A stretch of 64,000 bases of DNA from Rotaria sordida (GCA_905250125.1 CAJNOL010001392.1:1-64000), one strand, 5' to 3'. Shown: positions 1-13,304, numbered from the stretch's first letter. A program made the numbers and translations. The notes: a model not told the origin generated them from the sequence alone.

Positions 1-3000
1 GACAAGAAATAAGATGATTCTGATTTTTTATCTAAACTATTTTTCTTATTAAAATCTACGAAATACCAGTCAACAAAGGACTCAACGTTATTATGTCTCG
101 AGAATAATATTTCAATCTCATCAATTATCGTCTCTTTCCCTTTCGATGTTTGTCATTACTTGTTCCGATTTGTTCTTGAACTCTAAAGCTAACTTTGCTA
201 ATATTGAACCGCATTTTTCTGCTACAGTTTTTCATAGTTGCTGTACATGATGTTGATCCTACATGTAATAAGTACTATCAGTGACATTTTAGTTTGCCAG
301 ATTCTATTTAGAAAGTTTTTTTGGGAACAAAAATCTAATTGTTTTCTTTAATATTAATACCATTCTTTATCATTATTTTCTTATATATTACCTATACCTT
401 TCAAAACACATATTAAATGTTGGTGGAGATAAAAACTTACATTGTTAACATCTCAACAATTTGAACATTTCATTATCGTGCACAACTTAGGTTCGGGCTG
501 AATAGCGATTTCTGTTTTGAATTCGATGACTTCTTAGTGGAAGTCTTGCTATCGTGAAATATGAATATCTTTTACTATATAAAATAAACTTTCTGAGGTT
601 AACTGTTTGTTTTTTGCGCTGCTCCTATTCTTTCGTGTTATACTGAACATACAAAAAGGAAATATTTCTGTATATGCTGAACATTTTTAAATATTTTCTT
701 GTATATTCACATTAGAGAATTGTGACTGTGATTATTTAAAGTCATTTCATTGACTTGTTGGAGTTCCTATAAAGATTAATACTTGAATATATGTTTTATT
801 ATTATCATAAGATTAATGTAAAAAAAATATAGACAGGTCTTCACGTGTAGCCTAGGCCTGCAAAAAAATCAATCTACTTGGATCACTAGTAGGTAGTAAT
901 CGATTCTTTATTTTTGTAGCAATTGATTGCGTCTGTTTTTTTCTTTGCTTATGGTCAGTTGTGAGAGTTAATATAAGTGGTAGATCGGCAACTCGAAATG
1001 AGTAGCTAACTATGAGTAAGTCTTTTTAAAATTTTAGTGTTTTTTTCATCGAAAATTGTAGATATATAATTACATGTGAATTGATCGAAAAATGTTACTG
1101 ATCATGTTATCAATCTTTCGTATTTTCTATTCATAGTTTAGAGCAAAAATTTCGAAAGAAATGAATAGATATAATTAAATATCGTTCATAAGTTTGAATC
1201 ATATATGTAACAGATGCTCAGTAAGATAATTGCACTGTTGATATTTTCAAAATTTATTCTGTATTTTATATCTGATCGAGAAATCTTTTGTTCTGATCAA
1301 AATATAGCGCTTGAAATTCTACATTTACGAAAATAATTTCCTCCATTTTTTTTGTTGAATCAAACGTAGTCGTACAGCCAAATCAACGATAGAATGTAAA
1401 TTTTTTTTCTTTTTCGACTTTTTTAACTGAGCTTTTTATTTCATTCATCCATGTAGCCTTTGTTGTTATTTGATTCCAATTCATAACTTTAGTCAGTTCG
1501 TTCGATAAACTATAATCTAATGAATATAAACCAGGCAGAATCAGCGACTAGCGGTTCATAGCTATGAATGCATGAAAATGACCATGTACATCATTTTTTT
1601 CTACTGAGGTAATGTGCCGAAAATTTTGAAAATATTTCGCTAGCATTCAGTTTAGAAAATTAGTTCTCTCTTTTTGTGTAGATAAGCCACAGTATGGGGT
1701 GTGGGTTTCACGCCTATGATACGCACTTGATTTTAAAAAGTAGTTTTCTTGTCGACCTGCGTTTCTTCTGGACTAGCTGCTATTTTATCTTTGAGATACA
1801 TATTGGTTTTGTTCGAACGGTTCGTGGACAACCAGGAGGTTTAGACTAGTTGACAGAGCCAATGCTGTTGGCCATTTTCATCCACAAAGTAATTGCTTGC
1901 TTTGAAACTACTCCATGTAAATCACGAAAAATTTTTGCTCATCCATCATGATTTTCATATTTACTTTTGTTACAGATTCTTGGATATCTTTACTTTTTCT
2001 CTTTTTTTTCGAAGTATATGTAACCCAGTTTTTGATTTCAACCAACATATATATGGTTTTGTACAGAACACACACCCACACATAGACAAACAAGATATAT
2101 GTTAAAAAGTAACATTTAATAAGTTATTATTGAAAGTTTATTGTATTTAACTGACACAACTCATTAAAAGGACTAACTTATTACAAGAGACATTGCAAAA
2201 GCGGTTTTTTTTGTTGTTAGCCCTTCAGATAAAAAAATTTCCAAAGATACGTTCTATATAATGTTGTTATTCAAAAGTATCATCGTAAATAAGCAACGTA
2301 CTCGGGCATTCAAAATGTACAGTATTGATGAATTGGTTTTTTCGGGGATCAAGTTTCATTTGGTGAGATCGATAATGACTTATTCTAAGGTATGTAACAT
2401 GTAGAGGGAAGGGGCATGTTTTTATTGTTGATGAATGTCATATGTAAAAAGTTGATATTTTCGTAGTTTTTTTGTTCAAAACAGAAAAGAGTCCTATAAA
2501 ATGAGGCTTGTATGACTAAATAATAGATTTAGTCATACTGCTATATGATGTTCAGTTATAAATATTCGTTGATATTCCAGACTTTTCATAGATGCACATT
2601 GTCATATGGAAAAAACGGAGAATTGAGAAGATTGATCTGTTATATCACGCTTGATTCTGTTTAGAAGGTTGTGTGCTAAACATCTATTGACAAAGAAAAC
2701 TTCCTTTTTTTTTCTAAATCATAATGGCATGAACTTGATTAAGTCAGATCTTTTGTAAAAGAAAATATGACATGATTTATTTTATCTGACCTCTTCTTAC
2801 ATGTGAATTTCGATAATTCCGAAATGAGTATTCTTCAACGCACGGATTTGTTGATTACTCTATTATATATTTATCATTATGATCATGAGAAAAACTCTAT
2901 GACTTATGACTAGCGATATTTTTGAATCTATTAAGAAAAAAAGAAAGTACAATATTCCAATTGTACATAGTAATTGTTCAAAGCCATTAATAAGTTCAAA

Positions 3001-3997
3001 ATGAACTTATCGAACACATGACTTTGTAAAACTTTATACAAAAAAAAAAAAAAATAATCGAAAATAACTGCTGATGAAATGATCGGATAGAGTGCATGCT
3101 ATTCATTCTTATGCTTAATGAAAAGAATCATTTTCAATTTAACTCTGGAGCATTATTCAAAAAAATTTCCTCGACTACATTAACAACTCAAAGGCAATAT
3201 GAAAACGAGAGAGAGAGAGTATATCTTTAATAATGGAATTTGATCATTTGAAATTAATCAAAAAAACAAATTGATTAGTATACTACCTGAGTGTAATAAA
3301 TGCAACCATGATAATGTAAAACACAAGCATAACTTTCTTCATAATAATAGCTAAGACAAATTTGTTAGTCCTGAAAAATTAAATGTTTTTGAAAATGTTG
3401 TCATAAGAATGCGAAAGATCCACATACAGAATAGTGTCCTATTAGACTTAAAAGAGAAAATCTTAAAATATGATGAAAGAATAAAAGACTTGCGAGTTTG
3501 AAGTTTTACACAAAATTCTAAAGGACTATATCTGAACCGTATCACAGAGCATAGTTGCTCTAAAATTAAATTGTGATTTTTAGTAGAACCAAATCAAAAA
3601 AGAAACTATAGGAGCACTGTCTATAATTAAAATATTATGAAAATAATTTTTTTTGTTGTTTTCGCTCTCGTTTTCGTGGATGTTTTTATCTGAAAAATGA
3701 AAAAAACCTATGTCTAAATTTATAACAATATTTAATTTCAGAACAATAAGATAAAGATGAAAAAAAAATGACTGAATGATCGCATGATTAATGCTTAACA
3801 CATTCTAGGATCTCTCACTGAAAGATTTCTCTTCTTGTAAATCAGATTTTCATCAAGAGAAAATTGGAAACAAGCCGAAATTTGGAACGATGTTGTTTTT
3901 GCAAAAATTCAAATGAACTTTTCACTTTTTTTGTGAAACACGATCTGAAAGGAGTGTTGAAGTGTTTCGGGGTAGAAATTTGGACCCCCCCCCCCCC
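1..3997. other. AT-rich stretch without recognisable genes
   Basis: No open reading frame here resembles a protein family; those present are short and lack coding character. The stretch is AT-rich, with homopolymer runs (A-run near 3040, a short GA repeat near 3210) and one short GT-rich patch near 1695-1712 that may be a degenerate single-arm telomere-like repeat. A C-run at about 3985-3998 leads directly into the minisatellite that follows. Confidence 0.6.
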
Positions 3998-4580
3998 CAC
4001 AGACCGTGACAGAGAAATTCTATACCCATCACAGACCGTGACAGAGAACCTCTAGACCCATCACAGACCGTGGCAGAGAACCCCAGAGACCATCACAGAC
4101 CGTGACAGAGAACCCCAAAGGCCATCACAGACCGTGACAGAGAACCCCAGAGACCATCACAGACCGTGATAGAGAACCCCAAAGGCCATCACAGACCGTG
4201 ACAGAGAACCCCAGAGACCATCACAGACCGTGACAGAGAACCTCTGGACCCATCACAGACCGTGACAGAGAATTCCAGAGACCATCACAGACCGTGACAG
4301 AGAACCCGAAAGGCCATCACAGACCGTGGCAGAGAACCCCAGAGACCATCACAGACTGTGACAGAGAACCTTCGGACGCATCACAGACCGTGACAGAGGA
4401 ACCAAATACCCATCACAAACCATAACAGAGAAACCCTAATACCCACTACAGACCGTGACAGAGAACCCCAAAGGCCATCACAGACCGTGACAGAGAACCC
4501 CAGAGACCATCACAGACCGTGACAGACAAGCTCCAGGGATCATCATAGACTGTGAAAGAAGAGTTCAGGGAAGCATCAGA
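3998..4580. repeat. 32-bp minisatellite, about 18 copies
   Basis: A tandem array of an about 32-bp unit (31-32 bp) built on the core CACAGACCGTGACAGAGAA. About 18 copies can be counted, with substitutions mainly in the second half of the unit and the last two copies decayed. A run of C immediately precedes the first copy. Copies abut without spacers. The array ends about 80 bp before the start codon assigned to the NHL gene, so length changes could affect its 5' region; that is inference. Confidence 0.95.
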
Positions 4581-4660
4581 GATAATGCATAACTAACACA
4601 TGATTGGAGCATATATGAAGTATTAACCTGTTTCAGTTCTATAATGTAAAGTAAGCCACG

Positions 4661-5767
4661 ATGAAGAAATGTACACCAATATGCATAAAAAAGAACAATT
4701 TTTATAAGATTGGCAACAGCAGGTACATCGTGTTTCACATTTTTAATCCCGCAAGGGATTGCGCTAACAGCTTTCTCTCTAAAGTCTCTTTCTCTTCTCT
4801 TTTATTGTATCATTTTATCCTCTCCTTTCTCTCTATTTCAGTCTATCCATTACGTGGAAGTTTCATTGACATTCATCCAAATGCTAAATGGCAACAGAAT
4901 GGTCTCACTGTGGCTGGAGGAAATGGAAGAGGCAATGAACTCAATCAATTCGGTATTTCACACGGTTTGTATGTTGATAATGATCAAACTGTCTATGTTG
5001 CTGATTTAATGGGTGCACGTGTTGTGCAATGGAAATTAGGTGCGACGAGTGGCCAAGTGGTTGTCGATGGAAGTGGAACTCCTCCCTTGTCTAACCCAGA
5101 AGATGTGATTGTCGACAAAGAGAGAGATAGTTTTATCACCTGCGATTATTTGAACGGAAGAGTGGTTCGATGGCCTCGTCAAAATGGAACGATTGGAGAA
5201 ACGATCATCTCCAACATCTATTGTCGGGGTTTGACAATGGACGAGAATGGATCTCTCTATGTTATTGACGTTGAAAACAATGAAGTGAGACGGTATCGAA
5301 GAGGAGAATCTCAAGGAACAGTGGTTGCAGGTGGCAATGAAAGTGGAGATCGTCTCGATCAACTCGATTACCCACAATACGTATTCGTCGATCGAAATCA
5401 TTCAGTATACGTGTCTGACTATCACAATCATCGTGTGATGAAATGGATGGAAGGTGCAAAACAAGGCATTGTCGTGGCCGGTGGTCAAGGAAAAGGAAAT
5501 GAACTTACACAATTGTCATATCCTCAAGGAGTCATTGTCGATCAATTGGGCACTGTCTATGTGGCTGATTCAGACAATGATCGAATCATGCGTTGGCCCA
5601 AAGGAGCCACACAGGGAAGTGTCATTGTTGGTGAAAACGGTGAAGGAGAACAATCGAACCCACTCGGTGCGCTCACCGGTTTGTCATTCGATCAACATGG
5701 CAATCTCTATGCCATCGATATTATAGATAGTCGAGTACAAAAATTCAACATCGAATTCAATATTTGA
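4661..5767 (+). CDS. NHL-repeat beta-propeller protein, probably secreted or membrane-anchored
   Basis: The part from about 4842 to the stop encodes six NHL-type blades. Each has a V/L-Y-V-A/S/I-D strand followed by an N/D-x-R-V-x-x-W/Y core and a VVAGG-like turn (for example VYVADSDNDRIMRWPKG). NHL propellers serve as ligand-binding or lactonase-like scaffolds; no catalytic set is evident, so no substrate is proposed. The ATG at 4661 gives an uninterrupted 368-aa frame, but its N-terminus is doubtful. A pyrimidine-rich tract and AG at 4840-4841 look like a phase-1 splice acceptor, and the decayed paralogue at 10020 has an AG at the same place. The true first exon, perhaps a signal peptide, may therefore lie upstream. 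Alternatively the hydrophobic run at residues 43-62 is read through as a membrane anchor. GC content is higher than in the flanks. Confidence 0.8.
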   Translation: MKKCTPICIKKNNFYKIGNSRYIVFHIFNPARDCANSFLSKVSFSSLLLYHFILSFLSISVYPLRGSFIDIHPNAKWQQNGLTVAGGNGRGNELNQFGISHGLYVDNDQTVYVADLMGARVVQWKLGATSGQVVVDGSGTPPLSNPEDVIVDKERDSFITCDYLNGRVVRWPRQNGTIGETIISNIYCRGLTMDENGSLYVIDVENNEVRRYRRGESQGTVVAGGNESGDRLDQLDYPQYVFVDRNHSVYVSDYHNHRVMKWMEGAKQGIVVAGGQGKGNELTQLSYPQGVIVDQLGTVYVADSDNDRIMRWPKGATQGSVIVGENGEGEQSNPLGALTGLSFDQHGNLYAIDIIDSRVQKFNIEFNI

Positions 5768-6021
5768 AGGATTAGGAAGACAAAAAAAAATTGTTTCTAT
5801 ATTGTTAACCTCTGAACCACTGTATACCGTTAAGTGCCACCGAAATTCTTGAATTCTTTGAAAAATTATAATGAAATGCACTCTACTAATAAACAAAATA
5901 TCTGACTAAACCCAGTATGACCCCACTCCGTTTCACTGCAAGGAATCCGAAACTTTGGAAACCTCGAAAAATTTCGAAATTTCGTATTCATTAAAAATCA
6001 ATCAAAGTCATTAAGAAACTT

Positions 6022-6112
6022 GAGGATGTGGATGTGGTGGGTGTGAGTGTAACAAATAAGGATACTCATACCCATATCCACACTGACACTCCACACCGGC
6101 ACCCACACCCAC
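6022..6112. repeat. telomere-like hairpin (TGTGGG arm, then CCCACA arm)
   Basis: A G-rich arm (GGATGTGGATGTGGTGGG) is followed by an AT-rich loop of about 20 bp and a longer C-rich arm of CCCATATCC/CACACC/CCCACA units. Both arms are degenerate copies of a TGTGGG-type hexamer. The C-rich arm runs directly into a coding-like minus-strand segment at 6113. Confidence 0.8.
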
Positions 6113-6115
6113 AGC

Positions 6116-6356
6116 CTCTTTTCGATAATGACGAACTAGTCGATTTGAGCAGCTGACCATCGATGCGGGCAAGTGATCGATAATCTATTAAATCAACACG
6201 ACTGTTAATAAAAATACGATTCGTATCACTGCCGAGCAACCATCGACGAATGCGATAGCGTATAGAATTCCATGGTAATCCAGTAATAATTATAAAATTG
6301 ACTCGCTCAGAAGGTGTTCCTAGGAGCTCGCAACATGGGCAGAGCGATTGTGACAT
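6116..6356 (-). CDS. unrecognised coding-like fragment truncated at a telomere-like repeat
   Basis: On the minus strand an ATG at 6356 opens about 80 codons of ordinary-looking protein (contains CPCCELLG and RIRRWLLGSD). The frame then runs without a stop into the TGTGGG-type repeat, where it becomes a Gly/Cys/Val repeat that is clearly not native. Codon choice and GC content look more gene-like than the surroundings. I do not recognise the family. It could be an exon remnant broken at the repeat or a chance frame. No splice donor is evident before the repeat. Confidence 0.3.
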
Positions 6357-9300
6357 GGATTTTATCTAGAGAAGTAAATGAATTTTGACAACTATCGATC
6401 ATTGAAACTATTGAGAAACGTGAAGGTGTGAATAACTGCAGTATGGGGGGAGAGGGGGTTGAGGCAACTAAAACCGTGTATTACTCTCGTTAAAGAAAAG
6501 TACCTTACTCTGAGCAAAACTGAATCATGTGTTTTCCTGCACTCTCACCATCATGATCTTCTCTCTGAACACGCATCTGCTGTCAATGTCGGTGATTCGA
6601 TTCAAGTATGTTTCGACCCTTTATCATTTATCGAAAACTTTGCTATCAAATGCTAGGAAATCTCCGTATGACTCAAATAGAATCTGCAGACCTCTTGATT
6701 ATGTAGATATTCGACCTCCTTGTAGTAAGCCTACAAATTACTGAGAACTATGGACGATATGCAGGCAATATGTCATCTTGAGAAATATTGTCTCGGCTTT
6801 GCTTTTACCACACGGTTATCTAGGAGCCATTGCAGGTAAGCCACGACCAACCCCAGTATACCGATGTTCGATGAATATCTCCAATTTGGCTGAAACTTTA
6901 ACAATAAATAGGTCTAATATAGTTAGGAAGAAACTAAAAATTTCAGCTCAAACGGATGAGCTTTTCTCGAGATAGAGGCATTCCAATTCATAGGAGGTAG
7001 AGCACATTCCGACCATTTTTCGATGCTGTCCTTCTCAGTACGTTTTGATTTTCTAAATAAAGACGGCAATAGGTATCGAAGTGACTTCTTTTACCATAGA
7101 TACTATCGATCATAGGCTATCTTATGGTGGTATTAAAAGTTACGTCTCATAAGCTTTTCCCGAATCAAATTTCAAAATTGAACAAGATTCAACAACATTC
7201 ATCAATAAAATTCGTCTTACAAGGAAAGATAAAATCGTACGTTTGAGTAGAAATCGAAAAAGTTTTTCTTCTCAAATGAAAAAAAACAATGAGCGACAAG
7301 ATTTTCTTGTAAAATCTTCAATGTTGAATAAGAATATCAATAGAACAGTAAAAACAACAAATCGATATCATCTTAAGAGAAAATATTTAGAAAAAAAAAC
7401 ATTGAGAAATCTTATTCATCTTTATCGAAGAACAAATTAGATTTAGTCAATATTCGAATTTTTCATTGTGGTGAACGAAAAATAAAGCAAAGAAAATCAT
7501 GAAATCTTCAATTTTGAGATGTAACGACTCAAAACACAACACAAAAAAACAAAATTTGTCAAGTTTCTAAGATAAATTTTTGATCCGGTTTAATGATAAT
7601 AAGATTTTTCGGCTATTTACAGAAAAAAAACTCTTTAAGACAATATCAAATATGAATATTACAAAAGTATTCATAAGAATATGATAGATTTTTTTTTCAA
7701 AATGCAATAAGATAAAAATAAATCCTAATCTCAGAACTATTAAAAAATGATTCAGCTCATTTATTAACTTTTCGTTATGAAATCAAACGAAATGAAAATA
7801 ACGAACTTTGATTGTATCATTTATGTTTGAAATAAATTCGCTCTACAAAAGAACATTTTAGATAAGTATAAAAATCATTCTTTGAACAGATCATATATAT
7901 CTTATTTAATGTATTTCCATTCAATACAAATCATATATTGTTGAGTCATTCGATTGTTTTTCCATCTGATTACTTCTTCAATCCATCGAGCATTCATCAA
8001 AAATAATAAATCATTAAAAAAAAACAAAGATTCTTCTCTAACCTTTTTTTCTATTACTTTTATTCTAAAATAGAGTTGTTCCAAACGAAAATCAAATCAA
8101 AATTGTTAATGATTGTTCATAAATGTGTCTCGAATTGTTCGAGAGAAATATTTTTCTTTTAAATTTGATGATTTAAAGTTTATTCATATTTGAAAAGATT
8201 TGAACAAAATCATCGAAGACTTTTGAAGTTCTTCTACATTAATTTCATTAAAAAAACAACAAATCGAATATTAACATGTCTCAAAATCAAATGATACATT
8301 TTGATTTTAAGCGATGTATTGATTGATTCTTTGTTAACTCTTTAAGTGTCATGACGCTGTCTATAAGAGAAAATTCTATAATTTTTTATATTTCAGATAT
8401 TCATAGTGCAATATTAAGACTTTCCATCTAAAAAAAAAAGTCATTTTACGTCAGAATGGTTGAAAGTAAGATAAACGCATGGGAAGATAATCTGCGATCT
8501 GATCTTTTATAAACGACAAAAATTTTTGAAGATTTCTATCATTTCCTATTCGAAAAATAAGCTGTCTTTAGAAAAAACAGAAGTTTTTCTTTCTCATTTC
8601 ATAATATGTCGAATGCGCAAATCCAACTTCTCTGTCCAGATTCAAGTATACATGAACCTGGACAGAGAAATTTGGTTTGCCAAATGAGCTATTTCTGATC
8701 CTTATTTGACCAATAGCTCCTTCAAACGTCTTGATATCGGGCTGAAAATTTTACCACAGCTTCTCCACTGCAGCCCCAACATATTCCAAAAATTTCATGC
8801 CATTTGAGTGTTCCTGGGCGGAGATGGATTTTTGAGAGAGAAGGTCTTAATATTTTCATCAAAGCTTTTAAATGAAAAATCTTTAAAATCATTTTTGGTC
8901 CATACTCATACTCATCCTGCGAAGATGACGAAGTATTTTGGTTATCCTCGTGGAGGAGTATGGATGTGGCTCAAAATTGAATTGAGAGTTGTTGGCAAAT
9001 CAACCTTTGGAATATTACCAGAAGTCACTGTTAACTTGATTCCAATACAGAAAATCGAAATATTTTGCGGATCGCAAAAGGACATTATCCTCGTTTCTTC
9101 TTTTTAGAATAGAAGTGATATTTTAAAGATCCATCAGGCTTACTACCTGAGTGACCTCATTAGGGTGATAACTCTTATACAGATGTATGCACCGAAGTCT
9201 CTCCTATGTCACTGTGAAAATCACACTTCGATATCGTTTCGCGTTCGTGAGTTATTCAAAAATTTATGACTAACAGACAAAATACAAATAATAGAAATTT

Positions 9301-10019
9301 TTTTTATTTTCAACAATCATTATGAGAAATTTCGAAAGTTGATTCTTTTCATTCTCAAATGATATTTATGGAAAATCAAATAAATTATTCATTTTGACTT
9401 TTTTGTAACAATGAATAATCGTGTCAAGTATTTCAAAATTTCTGTTTTCTCATCTTTAAAACTGTAAATAATGAGAAAAAGTTTTAAAGAAACTTTTCTC
9501 TCAACAATTTCCTCATAAATGAAGTTTTTATCTCATTGATTTATTTTTTTTACATTAAAATCAAACTGAATGAAAATTCAGAGTATTTCGTTGATTTTCA
9601 ATTGTTTGTTCGCCAAAAAAAACATTTCTTATTTCATCAATGAAAAATCATTTAGATAAATTATTAAATGAACTTCGATTTCTTATATTGTTTTTATTAG
9701 ACTAAGTTGATTTCTCTTTCGTGAAATAAAAATTTTTTAAGTGAAAAGTTTGATTAAATTGATTTTCATCGTCTAAAATTATTTTTAATCATTATTTATT
9801 TCATAAAAATGTCATTGTTAAATTTTCATTATTATTTAGGAAGTTTTTTTATCGAATTTTTTTCAAAAGATAAAAAAGTCTTTTGACAATGATAAAAATG
9901 ACAAGAAAATTCAAACATTCAAAACTTAATCTTCATTTAATAGAACAATTCTCACTTTTCTTCATTCAAAATATCAAAACAATGAGAATTTGTTTAATTT
10001 AATCATTAATTATTTTAGC
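6357..10019. other. AT-rich non-coding stretch
   Basis: No supportable gene. There is a 16-bp-stem hairpin at about 8629-8668 (TCTCTGTCCAG and its complement, loop about 8 bp). A weak inverted GGATGTGG/CATACTCATCC pair lies near 8904-8975. The last 700 bp before the NHL pseudogene are extremely AT-rich and probably hold its former upstream exon and intron. Confidence 0.5.
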
Positions 10020-10889
10020 AACACTTTTACGCAGTGCCAATGTTAATGCAGATGTTAAATGGATACGAAATGGAATTGCTATAGCTGGAGGAAATGCGTC
10101 AGGTAATGCAACAAATCAACTCTGCAATCCATATAGTTTGTGTATTGATGATAATCAAACTGTCTACATTGCTGATTGTTGAAATCATCGTATTATAGAA
10201 TGGAAATGGAAAAGGAAACCGTTCTGATCAGTTGAATGGTCCAAGAGATGTGATTATTGATAAAGAAAAAAATAATCTTATCATTTGTGATTATGACAAT
10301 AAAAGAGTAGTTCGATAGTCTCGTCAAAATGATAAAAATGGAGAAATAATCATCTCAAATGTTGGATGTTATGGGTTGACAACGGATGATGATGGATTTC
10401 TCTATATTGTTGATCGAGATAAACATGAAGTTAGACGATATCGAATAGGAGAAAATCGAGGAACAGTAGTTGCAGGTGGAAATTGTCTCGATCAGTTATC
10501 TGCTCCCAGATACATATCCATCGATCGTGATCATTCAGTGTATATATCAAAAGAGTCTAACCATCGTGTAATAAAATAGATGAAAGATGAGAAACAAAGC
10601 ATTGTTGTAGCTGGTGGGTAAGGTTAAGAGAATAGTCTTTCACAATTATCGAATCCTTAAGGAATTACTATAGATCAATCAGGTACTGTTTATGTAGCCG
10701 ATCATTCGAATCATGCGGTGATCTCGAGAAGCTACACAAGGGAATGTTATCATTGGGAGAAATGGTAAAGGAAGTCAAATGAATCAACTCTTCCTTCCCA
10801 CTGATTTATCATTTGATGGGGAGGGTAATCTCTATGTGTGTGATCGAGATAATCATCAAATACAACAATTCAACATTAATCAAAATTGA
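10020..10889 (+). pseudogene. decayed NHL-repeat paralogue
   Basis: This aligns by eye with the propeller part of the gene at 4842-5767: the entry segment (NADVKWIRNGIAIAGGNASG), the blades with VYIAD, IYISKESNHRVIK and LYVCDRDNHQIQQFN, and the same C-terminal end. It contains several in-frame stops (for example TGA at 10180-10182 and TAG at 10316-10318), plus frameshifts and a missing part of the first blade. An AG acceptor just before the first homologous codon matches the position proposed for the intact copy. The sequence is more AT-rich than the intact copy, as expected for drift after loss of function. Confidence 0.9.
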
Positions 10890-12404
10890 TAGTTTTTGAG
10901 AATGAATATTATTTTTAAACTTTTCATTATAATCTTCAATAATTAATCGAATCACAAAAAACCAAATCAAATAAAATTCATTTTTGTTAATTTGGTATCA
11001 AAGGTTTTTTTAAAATGAATATTTTGATATTATTTAAATATTTTCTGCGCATGACTAAAGAATCGAGAAATATCGAAATTTATCCTTTAAAATAGACAAA
11101 TATCAATGATAATTTCAACTTTAATGTATTGAACAAAGGGAAAATTCTCTATATTTAGTTAAAAATAATATGAAAGAAATGAAATTCATCAAGTTAAAAA
11201 ATTAAAATAATCAATTAAAAAAAGAATTGTTATATTCAAAAGATAGAATTTATCAAAAAAGAAAACAGATTTTTTTATTCTCGATTATTAATTTTGATAT
11301 GAAAAACAGTAATAAAGAAATATCATGTCGAATATTCTTCAAAAAACTGAAGAAAAAAAACACACACAACAATATTTTATCATTAAATCAAATTTCAAGT
11401 CACATTATAATCTGATCAACTATTTGTTTTATTTGATTATCAATTAAATCTTTACGAGATTTTCAACAGATAAATGAAAAAGAATTCATATCGACCTAAA
11501 AAAGAATCATCTTACTCGATTATTGTTCCAACAAGAAAAAACGATTCATTTGCAAATTTGTGATCAACGACAGTTAAATTGAAACTAGAAGTCAAGCAAC
11601 ATACATCACGAAAACAACAGTAATTGCTAGTAGATCAGAATGACTTTTTCAAGCGATTTGTCACCGTACTACAACATAAAATGAAATTTTCCACTCAATA
11701 TTTGAGCAAGTTCCAGTAACAAATAGCAAATTGCGGAAATTATGAAAATTTTAATAATTTCTTTAAGATTAATCTACATAGACTAAGGAATAAATCCATT
11801 GAAATAGAAAACTCCATCCTCCAAAAGTATTAGAGTTTTCAGATATGTTTCTACTTCCTAGGAAATTAGAGAAAGGATATGTCATTAAGCAATGAAATTA
11901 GCCCATTCTAGAAACTGAGGTCATTACTTCCCCAATAGTCCGTTATCGTTCGCATTAAACCGTTCGACTTCATTTCGACTGTGTGCAACTTACTCAAAAC
12001 TCGATATTATTGATATCTTGTAGAGTTATGCAATGGTATGTTTATATGAAAAGTTTCTTTCCCTTCTTTAATTCCTTTAATTTGACTAATATACCAAATA
12101 GCACATGCGAATGAAGCCAAATATTGTTCTTTTGTGGAACTCATGTATATTTTCGAAGAAAATAGTGAGTGTAAGTTTTAAGTTCGAGGTTTGACGGCTC
12201 CCCCCCCCTCCCCTCCCTTCCATTACAGACTTTAGCGATGGAGAATAAAAGGTGTCAGATTTTCTAGAGTTTGAAAAATTGCTCAAGTTATAATTTTGAA
12301 GATTAGTCAATATCATTGTTTGTGAGTTGGTTAACATATATATAATAATGCATAAGATGTACTGTAGATATCATGGGTATGCAAAATAGACCTATTTGCC
12401 GATT

Positions 12405-12720
12405 CAATGATTATAATAATAAGAATATTAAATTAAAAAAACACGAATAAAAAATAAAAAATAAAAAATAATGAGCGAGTAGCAACAATGCAAACAAAAA
12501 ATAGGGCGCCCGTAGAAAAAAAATTTCTATTTTAAATACAGAAATAAATGTAGAAATAAATAATAAATTCTCGCTCTTGTCATCGATTATTAGTGAAAAC
12601 AACTATAGTCGACGAGAATTTTTTCAGTTTACGGATGATGTGTTAGGATAACAAGGTTGAAGGATATACGTGAGTTCCACATTTCAGCTCTGAAGGAGCT
12701 GTGCTAACAAGCTTTTAGAT
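12405..12720 (+). repeat. dispersed repeat, copy 1
   Basis: This shares order and wording with the segment at 13305-13610. Both have an AATAA-rich lead, ATAATGAGCGA followed by AGCAACA, a TTTAAATAC/TTAAAATAC stretch, a CGATTATT block, and a terminal block (CTACATTTCA/CCACATTTCA then GCTAACAAGCTTTTA or CACTAACAAGCTTTTA). No coding capacity; probably a non-autonomous element. Confidence 0.65.
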
Positions 12721-12953
12721 TGAGAGAGTCCCAAGTCATTTTATACTTTTATCAAATGAATCTAAGCTAGATATCTCATTCAAATGAGAATCTATTCTTT
12801 CTTATTAAAATATAGTTGAAATGTCAACCTGATTATCGGCACGATCTTGAGTGTGTACATGTAGTTGGAATAATACCATTGTGTGGGATGTGCGTATAAA
12901 TATTGAGTTACTCAAGATTTACATCCACGCCTTTTTAATAGTTCTGCTAGTTC

Positions 12954-13009
12954 AGGGTGTGGGTGTCTTGAAGATAGTATTCATACCCACACCCACACAT
13001 TTCCACACC
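12954..13009. repeat. telomere-like hairpin
   Basis: A G-rich arm AGGGTGTGGGTGT, an about 19-bp loop, then a C-rich arm CATACCCACACCCACACAT continuing to CCACACC. The G-rich arm comes first on the plus strand, as in the other copies. Confidence 0.8.
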
Positions 13010-13304
13010 TTGCTAGAAATTTAATTAACTCGAATAGGTTTTTTCAATGTTCTAAATAGCACAATTTCTGATTTGTACACAATACACGATTATATTCAAG
13101 ATAACAAAGATGATAGATAGTGAAGTATTGATTTGCCTCAGTCTTCATATGAATAAGCATAAAAAGCATGCACTAATCAAGTATTAACGTTCGAAAATAC
13201 TAGATATTACTTTTTTCAGATTACTGAGATGCATAATTAGCACGATGAGATCTATTGCCGATATAATGCATGTGTAGAAACAGCTGTTTTATCAAATAAA
13301 TCAT

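Noticed and set aside
3998..4580. Regular repeats that could suggest a CRISPR array
   Set aside because: Units abut with no unique spacers and vary internally; the genes around are eukaryotic and spliced. It is a minisatellite.
7243..7440. Lys/Arg-rich 65-codon frame
   Set aside because: It begins at a TTG and its composition reflects A-rich DNA; no splice context or domain.
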